From contig NZ_APHW01000022.1 in assembly GCF_002741985.1 (NCBI RefSeq), positions 286,798 through 350,797 of the forward strand: 64,000 nt of DNA, read 5' to 3'. The notes under the pieces were generated by a model. The model saw nothing but the letters and a program-made list of their open reading frames with translations, ran no database searches and was not told the DNA's origin. This stretch comes from Vibrio rotiferianus CAIM 577 = LMG 21460 (lineage in GTDB: Bacteria; Pseudomonadota; Gammaproteobacteria; Enterobacterales; Vibrionaceae). Below, piece by piece: positions 43,089 to 51,067 of the stretch. Both the position numbers and the translations under genes were made by a program. How positions within the stretch are numbered: the first letter of the stretch is position 1; each line of letters opens with the position of its first letter.

Positions 43089-43226
43089 TTTAATCCCAAC
43101 AAGGCGTAATTAGGAGCTATTGTTCTAATAGGCTCAACCTATTACTCAATAAATTATAGTCTTCAGCAATAGATGGCGTTAAAATAGCTTTTTTCAACCC
43201 TTATTTTAAAGAAAATTGGCCGCGTA

Positions 43227-43523
43227 ATGAACCTAAGCACCAAACAAAAGCAGCACCTAAAAGGCCTGGCTCACAGTTTAAAACCTGTTGTGCTAATGGG
43301 CGCAAATGGACTTACAGAAGCCGTGCTAGCAGAAATTGAAATCGCTCTGAACCACCACGAACTGATCAAGATTAAAGTTGCATCAGAAGACCGTGAAACA
43401 AAGCAGCTAATCATTGATGCTATTGTGCGTGAAACTGGCGCAGAAAAAGTACAAGTTATTGGTAAAACACTTGTCCTATACCGTCAATCTGAAGAACGTA
43501 AGATCGAAATTCCACGCAAGTAA
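43227..43523 (+). CDS. yhbY: YhbY-type RNA-binding protein (CRM domain)
   Basis: 98 residues covering a single CRS1-YhbY domain: KGLAHSLKPVVLMGANGLTE near 12-31, with the GxxG loop GANG. Associates with pre-50S particles in E. coli. Divergent from rlmE and convergent with greA, the conserved arrangement. Confidence 0.95.
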   Translation: MNLSTKQKQHLKGLAHSLKPVVLMGANGLTEAVLAEIEIALNHHELIKIKVASEDRETKQLIIDAIVRETGAEKVQVIGKTLVLYRQSEERKIEIPRK

Positions 43524-43543
43524 TTTCAGTTCTTAGCTTCAGA

Positions 43544-43572
43544 AAAAAAGGTCGCTTAATGCGACCTTTTTT
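43544..43572. terminator. Bidirectional terminator between yhbY and greA
   Basis: AAAAAAGGTCGC/GCGACCTTTTTT stem with a TTAAT loop between convergent genes. Confidence 0.9.
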
Positions 43573-43589
43573 GTATTTAAGCAACAGTA

Positions 43590-44063
43590 TTAGACGTACT
43601 CTACGCTGTCGATTTCAAAGTCTTTAGCACCGCCAGGGGTCTGAATCACGACTTCGTCACCTTCCATCTTACCGATCAAGCCGCGGGCAATCGGTGAACT
43701 AATAGAAATACGACCCGCTTTGATATCCGCTTCGTCATCACCAACGATTTGGTAAGTTTTCTCATCTTCTGTATCACAATCGATCAGGGTAACTGTCGAA
43801 CCAAAGATAACCTTACCAGTGTTATCCATTTTCGTTACATCAATCACTTGAGCAACAGACAGCTTGTACTCAATATCACGAATCTGCGCTTCACAGATGC
43901 CTTGCTCTTCGCGTGCTGCGTGATACTCCGCATTTTCCTTTAAATCACCTAGTTCACGAGCCTCTGCGATCGCTTCAGATATTTGAGGGCGAAGCTTAAG
44001 TAGACGATCTAGTTCTGTGCGCAGGAGTTGTTCACCACGCAGTGTCATTGGAACTTTTTCCAT
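43590..44063 (-). CDS. greA: Transcript cleavage factor GreA
   Basis: Rescues backtracked RNA polymerase by stimulating transcript cleavage. 157 residues: N-terminal coiled coil with the acidic tip [16 protein letters not shown] near 41-56, and a C-terminal FKBP-like domain ending [14 protein letters not shown]. Start ATG 44063, as in E. coli (MxxVPMTLRG). An intrinsic terminator lies in its leader. Confidence 0.98.
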   Translation of the reverse strand: MEKVPMTLRGEQLLRTELDRLLKLRPQISEAIAEARELGDLKENAEYHAAREEQGICEAQIRDIEYKLSVAQVIDVTKMDNTGKVIFGSTVTLIDCDTEDEKTYQIVGDDEADIKAGRISISSPIARGLIGKMEGDEVVIQTPGGAKDFEIDSVEYV

Positions 44064-44096
44064 TATATAACCTCAAGGCCAAAGGGTTCTTTGGAC

Positions 44097-44130
44097 AAAA
44101 AAAACCTACCCAATCTAAAAGATTAGGTAG
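44097..44130 (-). terminator. Leader terminator of greA (GraL-like attenuator)
   Basis: On the minus strand: 11-bp stem CTACCTAATCT/AGATTGGGTAG (one G-T pair), 3-nt loop, then eight T's after one G, ending 34 bp before the greA start. A small hairpin CCAAAG-GGTT-CTTTGG (44079-44094) lies between it and the start codon. In E. coli terminated greA leader transcripts form the small RNA GraL. Confidence 0.85.
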
Positions 44131-44599
44131 TGAGTTAATTGATGCATTTCTTCTAGTTTAAACAAACTCTAGGGTGAAATCACCCTAATTTAAAAACCGT
44201 CGAAATAACGTGATGTAATGCACTTAAATGCAGCAAACTTAGTTTCGAGACACATCTCAAATTATTGAAAAACAACTAGCTAGCCACACACAAAAACATC
44301 AAAAAAGATAAAAACAAATCAATGTCAGAACCAAGAAAACTACGACATATCCAATAAAATACAACAACTTAAATTATAAAAACCGACAATCGAACAGTGT
44401 TCATCAGTTCAATTTATATCATTTTACTAACTCATAATGAAACTTTAGCAGTAAAACATGTCCGGCAAGTTATTACGTCATAGTGTTTTCGAAAGTGAAG
44501 TTTTCTCACAAATGAAACTATACGCATAACAGTAACTTGTGAGAGATTACCTCTCCCCCATAAAACAATGATTATGGACAGCTAACTAGGACAAATAAG
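44131..44599. promoter_or_regulatory. Long AT-rich greA/ompU divergent control region
   Basis: About 470 bp without a gene. It must contain the greA promoter and the ompU promoter plus an ompU leader. A 9-bp direct repeat AATGAAACT occurs at 44436-44444 and 44511-44519 (75 bp apart). ompU is ToxR-activated in V. cholerae; these repeats might be regulatory, but they do not match a full ToxR box. AGGA nine bases before the ompU ATG is the ribosome site. Confidence 0.5.
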
Positions 44600-45619
44600 A
44601 TGAAAAAGACTCTAATTGCTCTTTCTGTATCTGCAGCAGCTATGGCAACTGGCGTTAACGCAGCTGAACTTTACAACCAAGACGGCACTTCTCTAGAAAT
44701 GGGCGGCCGCGCTGAAGCACGTCTATCTATGAAAGATGGCGATGTAGCAGACAAATCTCGCATCCGTCTAAACTTCCTTGGTACACAAGCGATCAACGAC
44801 AACCTATACGGCGTTGGTTTCTGGGAAGGCGAATTCACTACTTCTGATGAAGGTAAAGTAGACAACAACAGCAGCGATCTAACTACTCGTTACGCATACG
44901 CTGGTCTAGGTGGCGCATTCGGTGAAGTGACTTACGGTAAAAACGACGGTGCACTAGGCGTTATCACTGACTTCACAGATATCATGGCATACGCTGGTAA
45001 CTCAGCAGCAGACAAGCTAGCTGTAGCAGACCGTGCAGACAACATGCTTGCTTACAAAGGTCAATTCGAAAACCTAGCTGTTAAAGCAAGCTACCGTTTC
45101 GCTGACCGTATCGAAAACACTGCTGGTACTGAGTACACAGACAACGGTGAAGACGGTTACTCTCTATCTGCAATCTACGCTTTCGCAGACACAGGTCTTG
45201 AGCTAGGTGCTGGTTACGCAGATCAAGATAAAGCTAACGAGTACATGCTAGCTGCATCTTACACAATGTCTGATCTTTACTTCGCAGGTGTATTCACTGA
45301 CGGCGAGAAAATGGAAGACCTAAACAACCGTAACACAGTTGATTACACTGGTTACGAGCTAGCGGGTGCTTACACTCTAGGTCAAACAGTGTTTACTTCT
45401 ACGTACAACAACGCAGAAACAAACAATGAAACTTCTGCAAACAACTTCGCTATTGATGCGTCTTACTACTTCAAGCCTAACTTCCGTGGTTACGTATCTT
45501 ACAACTTCAACCTGATTGACGCAGGTGACAAGTTTGGTTCAACTGACACTAGCAAAACAGTTGCAACTAAGATCGATGCTGAAGACGAGCTAGCTCTAGG
45601 TCTACGCTACGACTTCTAA
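44600..45619 (+). CDS. ompU: Outer-membrane porin OmpU
   Basis: Major general porin, trimeric beta barrel. 339 residues with a signal peptide (MKKTLIALSVSAAAMATGVNA, split here: first 20 then A; cleavage before AELYNQDG). Alternating beta-strand pattern, tyrosine-rich strands, and C-terminal LGLRYDF with the terminal Phe required for barrel assembly. Neighbours greA and dacB are those of V. cholerae ompU. Codon use is strongly biased (CTA, GCA/GCT, TAC), indicating very high expression. Confidence 0.95.
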   Translation: MKKTLIALSVSAAAMATGVNAAELYNQDGTSLEMGGRAEARLSMKDGDVADKSRIRLNFLGTQAINDNLYGVGFWEGEFTTSDEGKVDNNSSDLTTRYAYAGLGGAFGEVTYGKNDGALGVITDFTDIMAYAGNSAADKLAVADRADNMLAYKGQFENLAVKASYRFADRIENTAGTEYTDNGEDGYSLSAIYAFADTGLELGAGYADQDKANEYMLAASYTMSDLYFAGVFTDGEKMEDLNNRNTVDYTGYELAGAYTLGQTVFTSTYNNAETNNETSANNFAIDASYYFKPNFRGYVSYNFNLIDAGDKFGSTDTSKTVATKIDAEDELALGLRYDF

Positions 45620-45639
45620 TTGAGTCTTTAGACTTGAAG

Positions 45640-45666
45640 AAATGCCCGCACATTGCGGGCATTTTT
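45640..45666 (+). terminator. Terminator of ompU
   Basis: AAATGCCCGCA/TGCGGGCATTT stem followed by TTTT, 20 bp after the ompU stop. Confidence 0.92.
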
Positions 45667-45732
45667 GTATTCAGATATTCACACAAATTCAGTATATACT
45701 CTCCTCATCTACCACAAGAAAGTATCATCACC

Positions 45733-47157
45733 ATGCGTATACATTGGCCAATTTGCTTTTTCTTTTATTGCTTCAGCATGATTGTCCATGCGTATCCATA
45801 TCAAGAGGTACTTCCTGATGGGGTGCGTCTTAGCCTAGTCGCAGAAAGATTGAGTGACCAAACTGAGCTGCTAGGCTCAGTACCAAGTTCTCAGCTGTTT
45901 CCGCCAGCAAGCACCCTAAAAGTCGTCACCGCACTAGCGGCAAAGTTAGAGCTGGGAGATAGTTTCACCTTTGCCACCAGCCTTTCCAAAGCTAATGACG
46001 ACCTTGTCATGTCATTTAGTGGCGATCCCACGTTAACAAGCAAAGACTTGAGTAACCTGCTGGATCAACTAAAAGAAAATGGTATTACCGAAATTAAAGG
46101 AAATGTCTGGTTAGATGACGCTATGTTTGTTGGCTATGACCGCGCCGTAGGCTGGCCATGGGATATTTTAGGCGTGTGTTACAGTGCCCCAGCCAGTGCG
46201 ATTACATTAAATGAGAATTGTGTTCAGGCGTCTATTTATACTCAAGACAATGGTAAAACACGGGTATTTGTCCCAGAGCATCAACCAATTCATGTTTCAA
46301 CCTCAGCAATTACCGTTAGCAAATCGGCTCAAAAAGCAAAACATTGTGACTTGGACCTTATTGCACACTCCTCAAACCAATACGAGCTGAAAGGTTGCCT
46401 AGTTAAACGTGATAAGCCACTGCCACTTAAATTTGCGGTGCAAGACCCTAGAGCGTATACCAGTCGTGTCGTCTATACATTACTGCGCCAAAAAGGGGTT
46501 AAGCTCCATGGGCAAGTATTGATTGGAGCTCCAGCCAATGGCATCAACACGAAGCTTATTGCTAGCCACCACTCTAAAGCTTTGCCAGCCTTGCTTGAAG
46601 AAATGTTAAAGCGCTCAGACAACCTAATTGCAGATACATTAACGAAGACTCTAGGACACCATTTTTATATTCAGCCTGGCAGTTTTAGAAATGGCACCGA
46701 AGCGATCAAGCAAATCATATTCGCCAATACATCTATTGATATAAAAAATGCACAGCTTGAAGATGGCTCTGGTTTATCGCGTAATAACCGTATCTCAGCC
46801 GCATCAATGGCAGACATCCTTCGTTACATATGGAAGCATGATACAGAGCTAAACCTGATTGCAATCATACCTAAATCTGGTGAATCGGGCACTTTGAAAT
46901 ACAGACAGAGTATGCGTAAGGCACCAATAAAAGGGCAATTAATTGCGAAAAGTGGTTCGCTTTACGGGACGTATAATATGGCGGGTTATGGGCTTGATAA
47001 AAACGGCAAACCAAACACCTTGTTTGTTCAGTTTGTGTCGGACTACTTCCCAGAAAAAAGGGACGATAACAAACCTGTCATCGCCCCTATCACCCGTTTT
47101 GAAAAACTGTTCTACCAAGACATTGTGAACTTTAGTCAGGCAATGCCTAAGAAGTAG
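45733..47157 (+). CDS. dacB: D-alanyl-D-alanine carboxypeptidase/endopeptidase (PBP4)
   Basis: Periplasmic low-molecular-weight class C penicillin-binding protein. 474 residues from ATG 45733, which gives a signal peptide (MRIHWPICFFFYCFSMIVHA); an in-frame ATG at 45634 would place the ompU terminator in the gene. Active-site motifs: SxxK as STLK near 57, SxN as SDN near 297, KSG near 409. A large insert between SxxK and SxN is typical of PBP4. The 3' end overlaps the convergent transporter gene by 22 bp. Confidence 0.95.
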   Translation: MRIHWPICFFFYCFSMIVHAYPYQEVLPDGVRLSLVAERLSDQTELLGSVPSSQLFPPASTLKVVTALAAKLELGDSFTFATSLSKANDDLVMSFSGDPTLTSKDLSNLLDQLKENGITEIKGNVWLDDAMFVGYDRAVGWPWDILGVCYSAPASAITLNENCVQASIYTQDNGKTRVFVPEHQPIHVSTSAITVSKSAQKAKHCDLDLIAHSSNQYELKGCLVKRDKPLPLKFAVQDPRAYTSRVVYTLLRQKGVKLHGQVLIGAPANGINTKLIASHHSKALPALLEEMLKRSDNLIADTLTKTLGHHFYIQPGSFRNGTEAIKQIIFANTSIDIKNAQLEDGSGLSRNNRISAASMADILRYIWKHDTELNLIAIIPKSGESGTLKYRQSMRKAPIKGQLIAKSGSLYGTYNMAGYGLDKNGKPNTLFVQFVSDYFPEKRDDNKPVIAPITRFEKLFYQDIVNFSQAMPKK

Positions 47158-47981
47158 TTCACCACGGTAAAGTAGATCCACATCCCTGATATATCGACAA
47201 TCGATGCTAATACTGGACTCACCAATACGGCAGGGTCCAGTTTAAAAGCTCGAGCAATAATAGGTAGCAAACCGCCAAGTGTGGTAGAAATAGTCACCTG
47301 AATAAATAGTGCAACCGCAATAGCCAATGCGATATCTTCTAGCGCAAAGCCGCCCGTTGACTGCCCGTTGCTAAAAAGCATAATACGCCCCACCATCACA
47401 ACGGCGATCGCTAATGCAATAAATAGCGCTACGCGGCTTTCTTTCCATAGAACTTCTAACCATTGGCGCTTCTTAAGCTCTCCTGTTGCAAGAGCACGAA
47501 TGACCAAGGTTGCAGCTTGTGTCCCCGTATTACCACCCGCAGCAGCAATCACTGGCATGTACACCGCAAGTAAAACGAGCTGGCTCAAGGTGTCTTCATA
47601 CTGCGCGATGATTAAACCAGACACAATTCCGAGCAACGCAAGTGCAATGATCCAGCCAATACGCTGCTTCACATGCCCTAGTACGCTCGTGGAAAGATAA
47701 CCGTCAGGTGTATCAACTTCAGACATATGCAGGCCTAACTGGTGAGCATAGTGACGAGCACGTTTGTCATGCCCAGCTTGTTCAAGTTGAGCAATAAGGC
47801 TATTTACATAGCCAACCGAGCAGTGTTGCAAGATACCGACTGCCTCATCAATAGGCATGATTGTTAATAAGTGCAGTTGCTGCTCTTGCTCGTATTGCAA
47901 AAACGCATTACGAGCGGCACCAATTTCTACTTCAGAAAAGTTTGGTGTTGTTTCAATAAAAGTGTTGTTCATTACCGTCAT
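47136..47981 (-). CDS. MgtE-like divalent cation transporter without CBS domains
   Basis: 281 residues from ATG 47981 (GGGAG eight bases upstream). N-terminal soluble ~105 residues resembling a shortened MgtE N domain, then about five membrane segments of the MgtE transporter domain: VYMPVIAAAGGNTGTQAATL near 155-174 and KLDPAVLVSPVLASIVDISG near 246-265, the cation-pore stretches. CBS regulatory domains are absent. Probably Mg2+ (or Co2+) transport; direction and ion are inferred. A structured leader with a terminator precedes it. It overlaps dacB tail to tail by 22 bp with no terminator seen. Confidence 0.88.
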   Translation of the reverse strand: MTVMNNTFIETTPNFSEVEIGAARNAFLQYEQEQQLHLLTIMPIDEAVGILQHCSVGYVNSLIAQLEQAGHDKRARHYAHQLGLHMSEVDTPDGYLSTSVLGHVKQRIGWIIALALLGIVSGLIIAQYEDTLSQLVLLAVYMPVIAAAGGNTGTQAATLVIRALATGELKKRQWLEVLWKESRVALFIALAIAVVMVGRIMLFSNGQSTGGFALEDIALAIAVALFIQVTISTTLGGLLPIIARAFKLDPAVLVSPVLASIVDISGMWIYFTVVNYFLGIA

Positions 47982-48143
47982 GGCGAATCTCCCGATTGGC
48001 ATTGGTAACGACCATCGACAACGCACGCAAACAACGTTCAATACACCCGCTTCATATATTTGAAACTCGGGGCGCACGAAAACATCAATGCCAAAGCACT
48101 GTCTATTCAGAATTTATGAAAGGAAATAACAAGAAGGAAAACT

Positions 48144-48176
48144 AGAAGAAAAGATGCCTCACCACTCAGGTAAGGC
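48144..48176 (-). terminator. Attenuator-like terminator in the MgtE-like gene leader
   Basis: On the minus strand: 8-bp stem GCCTTACC/GGTGAGGC (one G-T pair) with TGAGT loop, then ATCTTTTCTTCT. It lies between the leader ORF and the transporter, 160-190 bp upstream of its start. Confidence 0.7.
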
Positions 48177-48293
48177 GGAGATCGCCAATACCGAAGCGGG
48201 TTATTTCGCTCCCTTTATCTTACTCACCCAGCAACTGGGAGGATGGTCGGTATTGTTCATGTAAATCTCCGATAAAGCTGCTCACTTAGCAGC
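48176..48293 (-). promoter_or_regulatory. Nested stem structure in the MgtE-like gene leader
   Basis: Outer stem CGGAGAT/ATCTCCG (48176-48182 with 48265-48271), inner stem CAATACCG/CGGTATTG (48186-48193 with 48248-48255), and innermost hairpin CCCAG-CAA-CTGGG (48227-48239). Upstream hairpin GCTGC/GCAGC at 48277-48293. The outer stem contains the GGAG ribosome site of the leader ORF. It abuts the terminator at 48156-48176. No known riboswitch class is recognised. Confidence 0.6.
48201..48260 (-). CDS. Leader peptide ORF upstream of the MgtE-like transporter
   Basis: 19 codons: MNNTDHPPSCWVSKIKGAK, ATG at 48260 with GGAG six bases upstream, TAA at 48201. It contains a Pro-Pro pair followed by Ser-Cys-Trp, residues that can slow ribosomes or report on amino-acid or Mg2+ supply, as in the E. 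coli/Salmonella mgtA leader. Translation would disrupt the inner stem described here. Coding status is inferred from the ribosome site and context only. Confidence 0.5.
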   Translation of the reverse strand: MNNTDHPPSCWVSKIKGAK

Positions 48294-48365
48294 GCGCGTA
48301 TAGTAGCAAAGTTAGACAACTTTTACAGTTCATCTCAGGCTAATTCACCAAATTTTTATACAAAA

Positions 48366-48386
48366 AAAGCGCCATATAGGCGCTTT
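48366..48386 (-). terminator. Terminator of tyrS
   Basis: AAAGCGCC/GGCGCTTT stem with ATATA loop, T-run on the minus strand, 20 bp after tyrS. Confidence 0.88.
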
Positions 48387-48405
48387 CATTTTGAACAGTT
48401 ATTGA

Positions 48406-49593
48406 TTACTTAATAGTAATACGTGCGAATTTACGTTTACCGACTTGGAATACGTAAGTGCCTGTTTCAGGAGCAAACTTCGCATCAGCAACTTTCTCGC
48501 CTTCGATCTTAGCAGCGCCTTGTTTAACCATACGCATTGCTTCAGAAGTTGAAGCACATAGACCCGCTTCCTTCAGTAGGTTTGCTACCGGAGTGCCTGC
48601 TTCAAAATCAAACTCTGGCATTTCGTCAGGGATTTGGTTCTTAGCAAAACGGTTCACGAACTCTTGCTCTGCAGCGTCTGCATCCGCTTCACTGTGGAAA
48701 CGCGCAATGATTTCTTTCGCTAGCAGAACTTTGATATCACGTGGGTTCTTACCTGCTTCTACATCCGCTTTGAACTGTGCAATCTCTTCTAGAGGACGGA
48801 AAGACAATAGCTCGTAGTAGCTCCACATTAGAAGGTCTGAGATAGACATGATCTTACCAAACATTTCGCTTGGCGCTTCGCTGATACCAATGTAGTTGCC
48901 TGAAGATTTAGACATCTTCTTCTCGCCGTCTAAACCAACTAGAAGCGGCATCATCAGTACAACTTGAGGTTTTTGACCGTGAGATTTTTGCAGTTCACGA
49001 CCCATTAGTAGGTTGAACTTCTGGTCAGTACCACCCAGTTCAACGTCAGTTTCCATTGCTACTGAATCCCAGCCTTGAAGCAGTGGGTACATGAACTCGT
49101 GGATAGCGATTGGCTGACCACCTGCATAACGCTTTTTAAAGTCGTCACGCTCAAGCATACGAGCAACAGTTTGGTTCGCAGCAAGACGAATCATACCTTC
49201 TGCGCCTAGCTCAGATAGCCACTCAGAGTTGAACTGAATTTTAGTCTTAGCTGGGTCTAGGATCTTGAACACCTGCTCTTTGTACGTTTCAGCGTTACGT
49301 AGAACGTCTTCACGACTTAGCGGTGGACGAGTTGTGTTCTTACCTGTTGGGTCACCAACCATTGCAGTGAAGTCACCGATTAGGAACGTCACTTCATGAC
49401 CTAGTTCTTGGAACAAGCGAAGCTTATTGAAAATAACCGTATGGCCTAGGTGAATATCAGGTGCTGTTGGATCGGCGCCTAATTTAATACGTAGAGGACG
49501 ACCTTCTTTTAGTTTTGCGATAAGCTCTTCTTCTGGAATCAGCTCTTCAACACCGCGCTTAATCTCGGCTAGTGCAGCTTCAATGCTCGCCAT
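48406..49593 (-). CDS. tyrS: Tyrosyl-tRNA synthetase
   Basis: 395 residues, class Ic synthetase. HIGH-type motif HLGH near 48, KMSKS near 231, tyrosine-site [10 protein letters not shown] near 190, and a C-terminal S4 RNA-binding domain ([19 protein letters not shown] near 349-367). Length and sequence resemble the TyrZ-type branch. The neighbourhood (dacB side and shyC) matches V. cholerae. Confidence 0.97.
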   Translation of the reverse strand: MASIEAALAEIKRGVEELIPEEELIAKLKEGRPLRIKLGADPTAPDIHLGHTVIFNKLRLFQELGHEVTFLIGDFTAMVGDPTGKNTTRPPLSREDVLRNAETYKEQVFKILDPAKTKIQFNSEWLSELGAEGMIRLAANQTVARMLERDDFKKRYAGGQPIAIHEFMYPLLQGWDSVAMETDVELGGTDQKFNLLMGRELQKSHGQKPQVVLMMPLLVGLDGEKKMSKSSGNYIGISEAPSEMFGKIMSISDLLMWSYYELLSFRPLEEIAQFKADVEAGKNPRDIKVLLAKEIIARFHSEADADAAEQEFVNRFAKNQIPDEMPEFDFEAGTPVANLLKEAGLCASTSEAMRMVKQGAAKIEGEKVADAKFAPETGTYVFQVGKRKFARITIK

Positions 49594-49722
49594 TCTTGTT
49601 CACTCCCACAGATTTGGCAAAAAGTTAATAGCTGGACATCTTACTTGAATAGCGATGCATTTTGAAACACGTTAGACTAGGTAGTTGTCATTTTTTACGT
49701 TTAAATCAGTTATCCAATACTC

Positions 49723-51015
49723 ATGCATTCATTTTTTGTCCGACTTCCACTCTTGCACAAAGTATTGATCGGTGTTTTTAGTGCTCTCATTGTTGTTGCA
49801 CTGTTTTTTTTACCCGATCCTCAAGACCTAGCACCAGAGCAAAGCCGATTAGAAATCGGCCAGCATTACCCTGTCCCCCTCTCTCTGCCAACAAACTTAT
49901 CTAACCCATCCCTTAGTTCACTTCCTTCAGTGCTAAGATGGGAAACACATACGGTGAAAGAAGGTGAGAGTGCTGCGGTGCTATTCAATCGTATCGGCTT
50001 ATCACCTCGTCTTCTCCACGACCTGATTACAACTAATAAAGAGATCAAAAATCAGCTTACCCGCCTTCGTCCAGGAGACGAGCTTAAGTTTGGTTTTGAT
50101 GAGAACAATGATTTTGTTCAGCTAAAACGCACACTCAATGCATTCGAGACATTTAGAATTAAGTCTGAGGGTGGCAAATACATCTCTCAAGTTGATAAAA
50201 AAGAAGTCGATTACCAATACAACTACGCTGAAGCGACCATCAAATCTAACTTCTGGAATGCCGGCATTTCTTCGGGTTTAAATGCTAACCAGATTATGGA
50301 GCTGGCTGGGATCTTTGGTTGGGACATCGACTTTGCTTTGGACATTCGTAAAAACGACACTTTTCGCGTACTTTATCAAGAAGAGGTGGTTGAAGGTGAA
50401 GTGATTGGACGCGGCAAAATCATCGCAGCAATATTCCACAACCAAGGCGATAAGTTTACCGCTATTTTGGATGAGAAAACGGGGAAATACTACGACGAGA
50501 ACGGCCGCGCCATGAAGAAAGCTTTCTTGCGTGCACCTTTGGATTTTCGTCGTGTAACATCAAACTTCAACCCTCGTCGTTTACACCCTGTGACTGGCAA
50601 AGTCCGCCCTCACCGAGGTACAGACTATGCTGCTCCGGTGGGTACGCCAATTTGGGCAGCTGGTGACGGTGTCGTACAGAAATCTGCTTATAATAAGTTC
50701 AACGGTAACTATGTCTTTATTAAGCACAGTAATACTTACATTACCAAGTACTTACACTTAACTAAGAGAATGGTAAAAACAGGCCAACGTGTTAAACAAG
50801 GACAAACTATCGGCACCTTGGGTGGAACAGGTCGAGTAACTGGTCCGCACTTACACTATGAGTTTTTAGTCAATGGCGTTCATAAGAATGCGAGAACGGT
50901 TAAATTACCACAGTCCAAATCGCTAACCGGCAAAGCAAAGCAAACCTTTATGGCGAATGCGAAAATCAGCATGGCTAAACTAGATCGCTACAGTAAATTG
51001 CTCGCAATGAAGTAA
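49723..51015 (+). CDS. shyC: M23 peptidoglycan DD-endopeptidase (ShyC/MepM-like)
   Basis: Cuts peptide cross-links to allow cell-wall growth. 430 residues: N-terminal membrane anchor (about 13-30), LysM-like/inhibitory domain (HTVKEGESAAVLFNRIGLSP near 83-102), a second domain, and the LytM catalytic domain with HRGTDYAAPVGTPIWAAGDG near 302-321 (HxxxD zinc ligands) and GPHLHYEF near 381 (HxH). All zinc ligands are present. The position divergent from tyrS matches V. cholerae ShyC. Confidence 0.93.
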   Translation: MHSFFVRLPLLHKVLIGVFSALIVVALFFLPDPQDLAPEQSRLEIGQHYPVPLSLPTNLSNPSLSSLPSVLRWETHTVKEGESAAVLFNRIGLSPRLLHDLITTNKEIKNQLTRLRPGDELKFGFDENNDFVQLKRTLNAFETFRIKSEGGKYISQVDKKEVDYQYNYAEATIKSNFWNAGISSGLNANQIMELAGIFGWDIDFALDIRKNDTFRVLYQEEVVEGEVIGRGKIIAAIFHNQGDKFTAILDEKTGKYYDENGRAMKKAFLRAPLDFRRVTSNFNPRRLHPVTGKVRPHRGTDYAAPVGTPIWAAGDGVVQKSAYNKFNGNYVFIKHSNTYITKYLHLTKRMVKTGQRVKQGQTIGTLGGTGRVTGPHLHYEFLVNGVHKNARTVKLPQSKSLTGKAKQTFMANAKISMAKLDRYSKLLAMK

Positions 51016-51043
51016 TTAAAACGATTTAAATTGAACAATGACT

Positions 51044-51067
51044 AAGAGGCAGCCTAAGCTGCCTCTT
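51044..51067. terminator. Bidirectional terminator between shyC and vexM
   Basis: 10-bp stem AAGAGGCAGC/GCTGCCTCTT with CTAA loop; the vexM stop codon lies inside it. Confidence 0.88.
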
